From contig CM070591.1 in assembly GCA_036346355.1 (NCBI GenBank), forward strand, positions 35,558,392 to 35,622,391: a stretch of 64,000 nucleotides of DNA. The letters are read 5' to 3'. Below the pieces are notes generated by a model. That model was not told the DNA's origin, searched no databases, and was given only the letters and a program-made list of their open reading frames with translations. Of the stretch, positions 43,601-55,900 are shown piece after piece (the stretch's first letter is position 1; each line of letters starts with the position of its first letter). The DNA is from Rhipidocladum racemiflorum. Its lineage: Eukaryota; Streptophyta; Magnoliopsida; Poales; Poaceae. A program made the position numbers and the translations under genes.

Positions 43601-45059
43601 CCACACGGCCTCTCAATCGAGATAGTCCTTCGCCCACAATCCAATACGGCCTTGTGCTTGGATAACCAATCCATTCCCAATATAACATCTAAGGTCCGGG
43701 TCTCCAAAATTATAAGGTTTGCTAGGAACTCTATTCCATCTATTAGTATTCTCACCGGAACATCCTACTTCCTTTCGGAGTTCTAACCAGGGGTTTGAAC
43801 TAAAAGCATGCACTTAAGTCTTGCAATCCTCAAATCATTTCTAGTAGCAAAGCCTTGCGAAACAAACGAATCTGAAGCTCCAGAGTCAAACAAAACTGCA
43901 GGTATCGAGTTAACAAGTAACTTACCCAAGACGACGTCCGTAGCATTCTCGGTGCATCTGCGGTGACATGGTTGACTCGGCCTCTCACCACGATGCAGGG
44001 TGTGGCTCTCAGTCTTTGGCGTCCTAGCTGGGGTGGTTCCTAGGTTGAAGCGGCCCGGGGTCGCTCTCGCTGTCTTCTTTGGACAAGCTGTTGGCAAAGT
44101 GTCTGGCTCGTTGCGATTGTAGCGGCGTCTCCTTGTTCCTTCTTGTTGCACGGGGTAGCGTTTCTAGCGAAGTGGGTGCAGTAGTTTTGATTGACAGTCT
44201 TGGTCTTTGAGGATGGTGCCCTTGTTGCATTACGTGGTTGGAATCAAGAATTGATTTGGTGCAACTCTCGGTATTGCGTTCCTGGCGTGATCCTTCTTTG
44301 TTGCATCCTGCGCTTCTCGTTCTCATCCAGTTCCTTGCGCTTTGTCCTCAAGAATAAGCGCCTTATTCACCAACTCTTGGAAATCTGGAAAGGTGTGGGT
44401 GATCAATCCTACTTGCAATCTGAGTTGAGTCCCTTCATAAAACGAGGTATGCCTGGATTTATCTCGTCGCTACATCCTCAGTGCGTAGCGTGCTAGCTGC
44501 GTAAATTTGTTCAGTAGTCGGCCACCGGCTGATTACCTTGCTTCGATGCTCTGAACTCCTCCTTCTTAAGGTCCATGATTCCTTCAGCACGTGATCTCGT
44601 CGAATGCGGTGTGAACTCTTCCCAAGTGATATCTTGAGGGTTCTCTTGCGTGGCACGAAGTTCTCCCACCATTCTGGCCAATGTTTGTTCCTTCGGTGAT
44701 GAGAAGCGTGAAGTACCTTCTCATTCCCTATGCATTGAGCTATGTGTAGCTTCCTCTCAATTGATCTTAACCAATCATCGGCCTCCAATGGATTGGCATT
44801 CCCAGAGAAAGTGGGTGGGTGAGTTCTCATGAACTCGACACTTTTGTATTCTGGCGTGGTCCCCGATTAACTTGATTAGCGATGGCACGAGCAAAGGACG
44901 TGCTGCATTTGTTGCATCATAGCATGCATCAATCGAGTGCAGGCGCAAGAAAAGCTCCAAATTCTGCATATCCAGTGGCGGTCCGGTGCTCCATCATTGG
45001 GGTTTTCTGCTGGCGAGAACCACTCCCATTGCCTCCAAAGTTTCCACGGTGTTCACCAT
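40640..45059 (-). pseudogene. R2 gag-pol, broken by small indels
   Basis: Gag begins at ATG 45059 (MVNT) and includes MRTHPPTFSGNANPLEADDW (from 44830). Protease has AVLFDSGASDSFVSQGF at about 43890 and ILGMDWLSKHK at 43680. Reverse transcriptase has FIDDILIY at about 42960-42985 and KVEFLGHVMTEKE near 42830. RNase H has YPTHDLELGFVVHALKIWRH near 42400 and TDHKSLKYIFTQSDLN. Integrase has WWPSMKREVAEHVALCDVCR near 41800. A chromodomain-like tail (EHPVRILDTMDRETRNKS) lies near 40780. Domain order is normal for a chromovirus, but the frame changes many times. Confidence 0.85.
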
Positions 45060-45420
45060 CTGTCGTTTTGCTCTAGGTTTAGAGATGTGTGGGAAACAAG
45101 ATTAGACAAGTAATATGTAACTTTTGCGGGGCGATAGGTGTAGCCTTATGGTCCAACTTTATTTTTAGTAACTTGGTATGGTCACTTACAATGCCTAAGG
45201 GCCTTGCAACACATAATTGCACACTCGGCAAACAAAGCAAATCCAAATTGAACTAACTCCTGAGTCTAACGCCTAAAGGGTGACTCTTTATTCTATGACT
45301 CGACTCGTGAAGGAGTCTCACTATAGAACCTATGCTCACTCATCGAGAAAACCTCCACGGCACAGATGCACGGTCTTTGTGGCATAGGCGAAACGATTGC
45401 CATGTCCAAAGCTGTGTCCT
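45060..45420 (-). other. R2 leader between ORF0 and gag
   Basis: Untranslated sequence homologous to the R1 leader at 36576-36838 and the R3 leader at 60900-61258; contains a conserved GCCTTTAGGCGTTAGACTC-like motif. No ORF. Confidence 0.5.
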
Positions 45421-46053
45421 CTATGGTAGTCGAAGAAGCGGTGTCCTCATCGAGATCGACTCCTCTGGATCTCGCTCGTGTAGCTCAATCTTGGCTCGGA
45501 GTGCAGGTCCGTACAAAGTCATCTCCAACTCGTCAATCCTTCGTAGAAGGTGTGCCACATACTCTTGAGCTTCCCGCCATCTGTTCTTCTCTGTCGTGAT
45601 CTCCTTGCGGGCCTTCTGTAGCTCTTTGCTTGTATTATCTAGTACATCCTCCTGGGCGACGACAAATCGTGCCAACTGTGTAACCGTGGCATCCTCATCC
45701 TGAATCTCCTTCGGGTCAAGAAGGTTATCGCTACGCGGATGATAACGGAACACCGTGCTCTCCAATTCTCGGGCGTAGATACGGGTAATGTGCCGCATTG
45801 CGCGTCGTGATACTTCTTGGATACCCATCTGCATTGTAGATCTCCTAGCGGTGCAGTGTATCGGGCGATTGCCTGGGCCCTTCTTCCTAGCAGGTACCTC
45901 AATCTTCACATCACAAGCTCTGATCAATCCTGCTTGCCTGATCACTTCCACTTGGTATTGGGGCTTCTCAAAATCTCCGAGAGTCTGTAGCATATGCCAA
46001 AGTTCCGCGGCGTGACCAACTCCCAGATCAACGTAGTTGAACTCTTCCTCCAT
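45421..46053 (-). CDS. ORF0 of R2, 210-aa protein upstream of gag
   Basis: ATG 46053 (MEEEFNYVDLGVGHAAELWH) to TAG at 45421, about 200 bp after the primer-binding site. It has a basic central part (ARKKGPGNRPIHC) and a long helical, probably coiled-coil segment (SKELQKARKEITTEKNRWRE, HLLRRIDELEM). It has no zinc knuckle or enzyme motif. It is intact here although gag and pol are not. Rice RIRE3/RIRE8 elements have been described with an ORF called orf0 in this position (memory). Function unknown; a broken copy is in R3. Confidence 0.7.
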   Translation of the reverse strand: MEEEFNYVDLGVGHAAELWHMLQTLGDFEKPQYQVEVIRQAGLIRACDVKIEVPARKKGPGNRPIHCTARRSTMQMGIQEVSRRAMRHITRIYARELESTVFRYHPRSDNLLDPKEIQDEDATVTQLARFVVAQEDVLDNTSKELQKARKEITTEKNRWREAQEYVAHLLRRIDELEMTLYGPALRAKIELHERDPEESISMRTPLLRLP

Positions 46054-46254
46054 CTGTCACAAGAGTCCTTTACGTAAGAACTCGGAATTTTTAAATTGTG
46101 ACAAGGTAAGGGAAAATTTCAGCAAGAGACAAGAAAAGAGAGAAGGGGATAAGTCGAGATGTCATTTCTTGTCTTCACAAATTTTTAGCTTTAGAAAATA
46201 GGTTTTATCCTCACTACGACCATTCTAGCTAGGGTTGAGCCTACAGTCAAGTAT

Positions 46255-46267
46255 GGCTCTGATACCA
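46255..46267 (-). promoter_or_regulatory. Primer-binding site of R2
   Basis: Minus-strand TGGTATCAGAGCC, a full match to the plant initiator tRNA-Met primer site, four bases from the 5' LTR. Confidence 0.9.
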
Positions 46268-46271
46268 CCTC

Positions 46272-49200
46272 TGTCGGGACCCCGAATTTGCAAATCAGGA
46301 CCCTCTGTGTATTCGACTAGTCCAGAACGCGCTAGTGCACACAGTCTTAACATCGGTAAATATCACAATCATACCAATCGATACTATCAAAGTACTTTAT
46401 TTAAATAATCAAAGGGTTACTTGACCTTATGGCCAAGGTACAAATATATGCCTTGCAAGGCAAAACTTATTCAGAGAAAAGTAGTAGCAGCGGAAAATCA
46501 AATAACTTCGTGGCGCCAGCCAGGATACCACAGCAACCGACCGGGCTCGCATCCCTAAGTAGACGGGTCCTCTTGGAACTCCTCCTCCAGCTGGCGTAGT
46601 CTCCTCTTCAACTGGTATTGTGTTGAGGCAAGGGTGAGTACTTGGTACTCGACAAGTCATGCACAGAATGCAAGCTAATATACTATATGCATGGCTTGGT
46701 ACAAAGGAATAGCTCAAGGTATATTTGCAAGAAATGTGACTTTTGACAAATAATAAAAGTAGATTCAAAAGCGAGAAATAAGTAAAGCATAAATAACTTT
46801 TCAAGAAGGTTAATAAACATTTTCCCCATCCTAAACACATTTCCATCATCTTCATTATTAAACCAAACCAACCTTTCAAATCCAAGTTATTTTGAAAATC
46901 TAACCCTTGATTGTAATTCCAGAGCATTGTCGATCAAAGTGGACTCGGCTATTCAAATAGATTCTACACTCTGCAGAGGTTATGCACTTTACCCACAAGA
47001 TACAGTCAAACACCACAAAGGCGAGTTCAGTAACAAAGCCTTTGGAAGCCTCAAACAACACAGGTGGTCCTCTCAGGTTCGTGCTCTACACCATCCCTTC
47101 CCTTAGCCAAGGCGAAGTATGGGACCAACACACCGTTAGATGGGTATCGGCCACAGCCACGATACGCTCCCCGCACAATCACACAAGCGGTGTAATCGAC
47201 ACCCTGAGGCTCCACAAGCGAGTCCTTAGCGACTTAGTCAACTAGGGCCGTCCCATTCCACCATGTGGTTGCAAGTATGACCCAGTTCAAAGGCTTGCAA
47301 GGTTAAGTCCTTAGAGTGACCAGGGCAAGACTACCCGAAAAACCAAATCAACACTCCCAATGCCACAACTCGCCCACTGACATTACTCTTGCCACATGCC
47401 CTGGCCGAAAATTTTATCAAACCCAGTTGATTACCATGCACCACGTGCCATCAACATCACATGATACTTTTCCAAAACAGGTTCAATATATCATTAAGTC
47501 AATATTAACATTTGATTGTCCAAAATCATGTCATGAGCACGTAGCGAGGTCTAAGCGTTATACTACATGGTCTAAACCCATGTTGGCAATTTAATAATGT
47601 CCAACTAGTAAACCACAACTAGGGTGACAAAGGGTCATGGCACATACTTAATTAATAAAGGTGTCATATCTCAAATTGGTATTAATCTAACCCCATGTTT
47701 AAACAAAGTATCTTTCTAATTGAACTAGCATGCAATAGTTTAAATCAAAATAGATTTCGAAATAGGATCAATATGGTCAAAGCACAACTTGCCTTCAAAA
47801 AGCACTTGCTCTTGGTCTTGAGTTGGATCCTGAGTCAACACTTCTCCTTCGAATCCTTCCGGCACTTCAACGTCTACTCGTAAAGCGTGCAAATAGCAAA
47901 TACCCAAATAAACAATAGGCAAAAACATCCCAAAACTCCAAATAAAATCCATAAACAGAGAGAACATAATTTTCTGGATTTTTAGAAACTGGAATCGTTC
48001 AAATCGGAGTTAAAATGCAAAAGTTATGATTTATTAAAGTTTAAATAATCAATTAAATAATATTACAGAGAAAAACTTTAGTCCAAAAATTAAATAAAAT
48101 TCATATTTAGGTAGATCTCAATTTTATACAAATTTAGAAATTTGAATCACTCAAATCGGAGTTGAAACGCATAAAAGTTATAAGCGTTTGAAGTTTGAAT
48201 CTAAATTTGAATTAATATTTCGAATTAATAAATCATTTTCTTTTTCGGAAATTAATTATTGCGTCAGCATGGACACGTGGCATCCTGTGATTGGTCCACA
48301 GTGACCTGCTGACGTCAGCACCGAACGGCCTCCATGATGACGCCAAGATGACGTCATCATGCCACGTGGCATGTCCCGGTGCCGCCACGTGTCTCGGCCC
48401 ATGGATCGAGTCCACGGTGACACCGGCCCACGGTGGGACGCGCCTACGGCTCTGAGAGGTCTGACACGCGGGTCCCACCCGTCGATGGAGTCACGTGCAC
48501 GGTGAGGCTTTCTCGGGCGAGACACTGACATGCGGGCCCCGCATGTCAGTGACACGCAGTCACGCCAGGCTCGGCTGGCCGCACGCGGGCCCTACCGTCG
48601 CTGACTCAACGCACGCAGCGGCGGCTACGTGGCATGATCACGGCCGTTCGATCTAGATCGGACGGTCTAGATCTACCCTAAGTTAACGCAGTTTCTAGCA
48701 CGTGGCGATCGTGGGCCGTCGGATCTTGATCCAACGGTCCAGATCCGATCTGGTTTTCCAAAGTTTCGGGGAAACGTGGACTCACCGTGATCGTCCGATG
48801 AAGATCCAACGGTGCACGGAGCTCGTGGACGGAGATGGAGTCACGCAGCGGCGGGTTGCTTGGCGCCGAGAAGATGACCACGGGCTCGGCGCTACGGGCG
48901 TTCTCCGGCGTGATCGAGATGTCCCGCAGGTGCGCCTTGTCTTGGGGGTTCCGAACCCGGGCTTCAACACGGCGGCCAAGGGCTATCGGTGCCGGAGAAG
49001 ACGAGGAAACCGTAGCGGCTCCGTCCAACTTCGGCGAGCAATCGGCACGGCTTGGCGGCGGCTTGAGCTCTATTAGCTAGGGCAAACGGGGCGCATGGGT
49101 GAGGGCAACCTCGGGGGCCGGTCCGGGCCTTAAATAGCCCCGGGAGGCGTGCTCAGGGCGGAGCCCTAGTCGGACATTTCTGGCGCTCTCCGAGCCTGAT

Positions 49201-49713
49201 TCGGGCGAAGACGACGACCAGATGCCGCCCACGTGTCCCGCATCGAGCGGCCGCAGCGCACACGCGACGCGTCCACACGCGGCCGTTGGATCAAGATCCA
49301 ACGATCGGTGGCTAGGGTTAGGGTTGGGTTCGGCGACGCTGTTCGACCGAATCAAGTGGCGATCGGGTTCGGGTCGGACTCGAGTCCGACTCGGACCCGA
49401 TGAACAGTACTAAACCCGAAGCGATTTTAATATTCAAAATAATCCCCAGTAATTCATTTAATTCATTAAAAATAGCAAAAGACTCAGAAAAATTCCAGAA
49501 AAATTCTGGAAAATATTTTGGATCATTTTGGACTCAAATAAAATATTTCCAACAAAATTTTATTTGCAATATTGAATTCTTTAATTATTTCAAAATGGGA
49601 TAAATTCAAATAAATTCCAAATAAATCCAAATAAATTCCAGAAAATTCCAAAAATTCACCAAAGTGCCAAATCACACATGAATTTAAGAGAAGCAAAATT
49701 TTGGGGTGTTACA
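46272..49713 (-). repeat. R2 5' LTR, 3442 bp
   Basis: Plus strand TGTCGGGACCCCG to GGGGTGTTACA; followed by ATTAC. Contains a GC-rich block (48250-49400) with repeated CACGTGGC-type and GATCTAGATCGGACGG motifs, probably the regulatory U3/R portion. Confidence 0.9.
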
Positions 49714-50069
49714 ATTACCCAGTGCATTGGGAATGAGAGAGTGCTTTACGCATCTCATCAGCTAGAAGGTACTGCAGCTGAATGGTGGGAGAATTTATGT
49801 GCTTTCCATGAAAACCCACAGGAAATCACTTGGGAAGAGTTCACGACTGCTTTTCATTAATACCATGTGCCCGAAGGAATTATGGACTTGAAGAAGGAGG
49901 AATTTCGAACTTTGAAGTAAGGCAACCAGTCAGTGGCTGATTACCTGAACAAGTTCACCCAGTTAGCTCGCTACGCACCTGAAGATGTAGCGACGGACAA
50001 GGCAAGACAGTCCCGCTCTATGAAGGGACTGAACTCAGGACTGCAGGTGGGACTTGAAAGGACCGAAGA
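49714..50069 (+). pseudogene. Plus-strand gypsy gag fragment (R1), 3' piece
   Basis: Continues the gag cut at 37183: ITQCIGNERVLYASHQLEGT then AAEWWENLCAF. In-frame stops (for example TAA near 49859) show decay. It ends at the E2 LTR. Protein-level similarity to the gag of R2/R3 shows R1 is an older relative. Confidence 0.7.
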
Positions 50070-50137
50070 TGTTGCCTAGAGGGGGGGTGAATAGGCGGAT
50101 TAAAAAATCGCAGCGGAATAAAAACTGGCCGAGCAGG

Positions 50138-50265
50138 TCAATCCGGAGTCTCCGGGTATTTTATCCGGATACTCCGGGTTGTCCGGAGTGTCCGGTATTT
50201 TATCCGGATACTCCGGGTTGTCCGGAGTGTCCGGTATTTTATCCGGATACTCCGGGTTGGCTGGC
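50138..50265. repeat. Tandem CGGA-N3-TCCG array, left (E2)
   Basis: A 42-bp unit (TCCGGAGTGTCCGGTATTTT then ATCCGGATACTCCGGGTTG) repeated nearly perfectly two to three times; each unit has two dyads with spacers GTG and TAC. Confidence 0.85.
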
Positions 50266-50984
50266 TCGGGAGCACAACTAAAGTTATTCTAACTAGCACA
50301 AGATATAACAACAAATGAAATGCTAGAGCAACCTAAATCAAAGGCTAGTATGGATTTGAATTAAAGCTAAGCAACAAGCTAGATCCAAGCTTTACAAAGA
50401 CAAATCCACACAAGCTAAGCTAGGAAGAAAAAGAGAAAGAGAGAGACGCGATTTTTCACCGAAGTTCGGATTCTTGAAGGGAATCCTACGTCCCCGTTAA
50501 GGTGGCTCGGTCGCACTTGAGCCGGGGTCTCTTTCAACCCGCTTGCCTCCCGGTGTTGCACAAATGCACTCGCCGGCTTCACTTCTTGTCTCTTTCCTTT
50601 CGGAGGCGAGACTCGCCTTCACAAACGACCGGGGTGCACCACAAGCGTCGGTCGCTCCCGGTGACTCCTAGCCGTCTAGGAGACCTTCAACCTCCAAGAG
50701 TAATAACACCACGAAAGATTGCTTGGAGGATGAACTAGTGCTCAAGGACTAGAATTGAATGCACCTAGCACTTCTCTTCTTCCCAACCACACCAAAAGAG
50801 ATCAAACAACAAATCAAATGGTGGGGGAAGTGTGAGCTCTATTGAATGCTTGGAAGAGGTTAGGAATGGCTTGAATGCTGCTATGAATGAGCTCAATAGA
50901 GATTCTAGCCGTTGGAGGGGAGTGGTGGCTTTAAATACCCTTTTTGAAAACTAGCCGTTTGTCGCCTTTTTGAACTGTCCGGAG

Positions 50985-51160
50985 ACTCCGGACAATTAAC
51001 CCGGATGGTCCGGACTCTCCGGACAAAATGTCCGGACACTCCGGACTCTCTGGAATTCGAATTTTGGCCGAAGGGGTTAACCCGGAGACTCCGGACAAAA
51101 TGTCCGGATACTCCGGACTGAGTCCGGATACTCCGGACTAAATGTCCGGACTCTCCGAGT
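50985..51160. repeat. CGGA-N3-TCCG dyad cluster, right (E2)
   Basis: At least eight dyads (spacers GAC, TGG, CTC, CAC, GAC, TAC, TAC, CTC) in 175 bp. Confidence 0.85.
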
Positions 51161-51500
51161 TAGATGGCTCGGTTGGAATTCCTGTTTTTGGAAAATGCAA
51201 GTATTTGAGTGCTAGTTTGTATGCAAGTTTTGACCTTGAGCACATGCACATCCTAAAAATGATTTTCCGTAGTATCCTCTTAATAGTACGGCTATCATTA
51301 AGACTCAAATCAAAATAGAAATTACAAGTCTTCGTCTTGATGCCGTTTTCTTGAATTTTAAAGTACGTAGGAGCGTCCAATCTCATTCCGAGCTTGATAT
51401 GATCTCAAGATCTGCATTATTCTTGTTTGAAACGTTAGATCTCTTTAATTGTGTCATCATTAATCACCAAAACAAAATGAGGGGCCTAGATGCACTTTCA

Positions 51501-51516
51501 ATCTCCCCCTTTTTGG
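51501..51516 (-). promoter_or_regulatory. Polypurine tract of E2
   Basis: Minus-strand CCAAAAAGGGGGAGAT, identical to that of E1. Confidence 0.8.
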
Positions 51517-51900
51517 TGAATTGATGACAACACAATTAAAAGCAATGGAATATAATATGAAATTTACTTAGCATATCGAAATAAAAGGTGGAGCTCCCCC
51601 TAAATGTGTGCATTAGAAGAATTGAATGGAATCAAATGCACATATTTAACGAGAAATATCCAAGAGCTCCCCCTAAAACATTGCATCCGAGAGAATTCAT
51701 CACAAATAACAGAATGTAAAACATGCATAAGATAAACACAAAGTCATAACATGGATAACAGAGATAACAGAGTTCACGACGACACATCAAGCAACGAATA
51801 ACCAGCCCACAACGACAAACAAGAGAAAAACGAAAACGAGTTCACCACCTAAACCAAGACAACTAAACGACGACACTAAAGATATCACTCCCCCTTTGGC
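51517..51900. other. E2 untranslated region
   Basis: AT-rich, with GCTCCCCCTAAA motifs at 51593 and 51664 like E1. No gene. Confidence 0.5.
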
Positions 51901-51939
51901 ATCAAGACACCAAAAGGAGGAGGACACGGGAAATCACTC

Positions 51940-52769
51940 GTCATCGCCTTCGTCGTCAGACGCGGAGTACTGCGAGCCCTCGCTGCCAGGGTCATCTCCA
52001 GGAGCAGGTGGAGTAGAGGAAGTGATGCCAAAAAGCTGATCAGCAGAAGTCGCGTCACTACTCTCCTTAGAAGAACCGGAGGAGTCACTAGGAGAGACTG
52101 CCTCACCAAGGTGGCGACGGATGCTTCGAATGCCCTGATCATTCTTCTTGATCTGCTGGCTCATCACCTTCTGCTTAGTAGAGATGTCGCGGTAAAGGCA
52201 GAAGATGTGTTTCAACATCTTCTGAAGAGTGTTGCTCTGGATCTCGATGCCTTTCGGAAAGGCAGCGGGAGAGGCAGGAAGCGGGCGTAGAACTCGAAAG
52301 CGACCCGGCGAGTCCTAGTAGCGAGACCGAGGCTGCTTTGGAGCAGCGAGGAAGCGATCGAAGGTCGGACCTCGTAAGAAAGATGCTCCTCATCCCTGAC
52401 AAACTTCAGACCACTGACATGAGTGATCAATGCCATCACAAAAGGAGCGTAGCTGCAACTGGCCATATTGCTCTGCGCATTCTGCCTCATTGTCTCCCAC
52501 ATGAAGTCGACAATGTCAAAGGTGTAGGTGCGCTCGACGAGATGGTACAGCAGGTTCCTTCCATAGGAACTGATGGCAGAAGCATCTCCCTCTTTGGGCC
52601 AAAGAGTGACCCTGAGCATCCTGTTGAGCACGGCAGGCACATCCTTCAGACCCTTGATGGTCCCCACGGTGAAGCTCTTGGAGGTGTCATACAATGCCTC
52701 AATCTGTTCAGGAGTCATGACCTTCTTCGCATGAAGCTTCGGGCTGTCATTGTATCGAAGGTTAAGCAC
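51940..52769 (-). pseudogene. E2 'putative plant transposon protein' ORF, C-terminal part
   Basis: From 52769 downward: MLNLRYNDSPKLHAKKVMTP, LNRMLRVTLWPKEGDASAIS, TFDIVDFMWETMRQNAQSNM, YAPFVMALITHVSGLKF. After about 52300 the frame shifts into a Ser/Asp/Glu-rich tail (DDPGSEGSQYSASDDEGDDE, about 51940). Homologous to the E1 ORF (FDFIWNEIR, YAPYIMHMIE). Position between the LTR and the rest of the element is the same as in E1. Confidence 0.55.
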
Positions 52770-52972
52770 TCTAGCAAACCTCTTCTTGTTGGCTGAAGGA
52801 TCATTGTTTTTGATCCAATTGTTTTTGATGATGAGTATTTGAAAAGAGTTGAAATTGATTTAATAAGATTTGAAAGTGGTTTGATTATTTAGTGGTTGTA
52901 TGGATTAACTTGAGTCAAGTCGCGGACTTGGGCTCGGAAATTGTTTTTGTGTTTTTTTGTTCACGTGCAGGT
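52770..52972. other. E2 remainder up to R3 insertion
   Basis: Short AT-rich stretch left of R3; CAGGT (52968-52972) would be the left target duplication of R3, unverified because R3's far end is outside the window. Confidence 0.4.
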
Positions 52973-55900
52973 TGTCGGGACCCCGAATTTGCAAATCCGG
53001 ACCCTCTGTGTATTCAGCACTAGTCCAGGAACGCGCTAGTGCACACAGTCTTAACATCGGTAAATATCACAATCATACCAATCGATATTATCAAAGTACT
53101 TTATTTAAATAATCAAAGGGTTACTCAACCTTATGGCCAAGTTACAAATATATGCCTTGCAAGGCGAAACTTATTAAAAGAGAAATAACAGCAGCGGAAA
53201 ATCAAATAAACTTAGTGGCGCCATCCAAGATACCACAGTAACCGTGGGCTCGCATCCCTAAGTAGACGGGTCCTCTTGGAACTCCTCCTCCGAACGGGCG
53301 TAGTCTCCTCTTCAAGCGGTATTGTGTTGAGGCAAGGGTGAGTACTTGGTACTCGACAAGTCATGCCTGAGAATGCAAGCTAATATACTATATGCATGGC
53401 TTGGTACAAAGGAATAGCTCAGGTATATTTGGCAAAGAAATGACTTTTGACAAGTAATAAAAGTAGATTCGAAAGCAGTAGAAATAAGTAAAGCATAAAT
53501 AACTTTTCAAGAAATTTAATAAACATTTTTCCCATCCTAGACCACATTTCCATCATCTTCATTGTTAAACCAACCCAACTTTTCAAATCCAAGTTATTTT
53601 CAGAAAATCTAACCCTTGACTGTAATTCAGAGCATTGTCGATCTAGTGGACTCGGCTATTCAAATAGATTCTACACTCTGCAGAGGTTATGCACTTTACC
53701 CACAAGATACAATCCACTCACCACGTCAGCCGTGAATCGCCATACAAGAGTATGCGAATGAGCGATCATAACAAAGCCTTTCGGAAGCCTCAAACAACAC
53801 AGGTGGTCCTCTCGATGCGTGCTCTACACCATCCCTTCCCTTAGCCAAGGCGAAGTATGGGACCAACACACCGTTAGATGGGTACTGGCCACGCCACGAT
53901 ACGCTCCCCGTACAATCACACAAACGGTGTAATCGACACCCTGAGGCTCCACAAGTGAGTCCTTAGCGACTTAGTCAACTAGGGCCGTCCCATTCCGACC
54001 ATGTGGTTGCAAGTATGACCCAGTTCAAAGGCTTGCAAGGTTAAGTCCTTAGAGTGACCAGGGCAAGACTACCCGAAAAACCAAATCAACATCCCCAATG
54101 CCACAACCGCCCACTGATTATTCTTGCCACATGCCCTAAAATCATTTATCAAACCCCGTTGATTACCATGCACCACGTGCCATCAACATCACATGATACT
54201 TTTCCAAAACAGGTTCAATATATCATTAAGTCAATATTAGCATTTGATTATCCAAAATCATGTCATGAGCACGAAAGGTGTCTAAGCAAAGATACTACAA
54301 CGATCTAAACCCATGTTGGCGATTTAATAATGTCCAACTAGTAATCCACAACTAGGGTGAAAAAGGGTCATGGCACATACTTAAGTAATCAAGGTGTCAT
54401 ATAGCAAATTGGTATTTATCTAACCCCATGTTTAAACAAAGTATCTTTCTAATTGAACTAGCATGCAATAGTTTAAATCAAAATAGATTTGAAATAGGAT
54501 CAACATGGTCAAAGCACAACTTGCCTTCAAAAAGCACTTGCTCTTGGTCTTGAGTTGGATCTGAGTCAACACTTCTCCTTCGAATCCTTCCCAGCACTTC
54601 CACGTCTACTCGTAAAGCGTGCAAATAGCAAATACACAAATGAACACTATGCAAAAGATCCCAAAACTCCAAATAAAATCCATAAACAGAGAGAACATAA
54701 TTTTCTGGATTTTTAGAAACTGGAATAAATCAAATTTGGAGTTAAAGCATAAAAGTTATGATTATTTAAAGTTTAAATAATCAATTAAATAATTTTACAG
54801 AGAAAAACTTTAGTCCAAAAATTAAATAAAATTCATATTTAGGTAGATCTCAATTTTATACAAATTTAGAAATTTGAATCACTCAAATCGGAGTTGAAAC
54901 GCATAAAAGTTATAAGCGTTTGAAGTTTGAATCTAAATTTGAAATCATTATTTGAATTAATAAATCATTTTCTTTTGGAAATTAATTATTGCGTCGGCAA
55001 TGACACGTGGCGACCTCGATTGGTCGGTGGCGTCGGTGATCCATGGGCTTGGTCCACGCTCGGCTCGGGTCCACGGTGGACTCGGTCCACGGCTCACGTG
55101 GATCGACATGTGGGCTCACTCGGGTGACGTCATCGCCGACGTCACGGCTCACCACGACGACGAGTGGGACCCATCGTGACGTCATGGGTGACGTCGGCGC
55201 TTAGCTGGGTTAGCCAGCGACATGCGGGCCCTCGACACGCGGGCCGCGTGTCGGCGTCTACACGCACGCGTGGGCCAGCCGACCGCGTCGGTCCAACTTC
55301 CCGACACGTGGCGCAATCTCGTCCGTTGGTTTGAAAATCAGCGGCGGATTGGATCCAGGGTTTAACACGTTGAAACTACTCGATGCTCGTGGGCGCTCGA
55401 TCTAGATCGGACGGTCGGATCTAATCCTATAATCGCCTTTGCTACGACGCGTGGCGATTGTGAACCGCTGGATCTTGATCCAGCGGTCGAATCTAATTGG
55501 GTTTGGAACACGTGAACTCACCTCAACCGTCCGTCTGGATCCGACGGTGCCGCGAGCTCGCGGTGATGGCCGTGGTGGCGCCGCGGTGCCGGAGTTGAAG
55601 ACGGCAGCGAGCCCAACGGCGTTCGGGGTTGCTCGGCGAGATGAAGGGTCCTTCGTGCGCGTCTCGTCGCGGTGAGTCCGGATCTGAGGTCAACGGCGGC
55701 AGGGACGGCGACGGCGCATGAACGGGCAAAGACCGTGGCGGAGCAGCGCAACTACGGCGAGCTTGACGGCTAAACGGGCGGCGACTTAGCCTCGGTGAAG
55801 TAGAGAAGGGAGGGCGGGATCACGGCGGTCCTCGGTATGCCGGGCATTAAATAACCTCGGCGTCCGTGAAAAACGGAAACCTAATTTGCTACTGGCGGCG

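Larger units (their letters stand above)
37184..49713 (-). mobile_element. Full-length Ty3/gypsy chromovirus R2, 12.5 kb
   Basis: Minus-strand element with LTRs of 3418 and 3442 bp (minus-strand TGTAACACCCCAAAATTTTG to GGGGTCCCGACA), tRNA-iMet primer site, ORF0, gag, pol with chromodomain, polypurine tract, and target duplication ATTAC. The structure resembles rice RIRE3/RIRE8-type (Tekay/Del) elements. The coding region is interrupted by many small indels, so as given it cannot make a full polyprotein. It lies inside the gag of R1. Confidence 0.9.
50070..51500 (-). repeat. E2 3' LTR (minus strand), 1431 bp
   Basis: Plus strand TGTTGCCTAGAGGGGG to TAGATGCACTTTCA, i.e. minus-strand TGAAAGTGCATCTAGG to GGCAACA. 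Polypurine tract adjoins at 51501. Two clusters of CGGA-N3-TCCG dyads lie near its ends. Inserted in or against the R1 gag. Confidence 0.8.
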
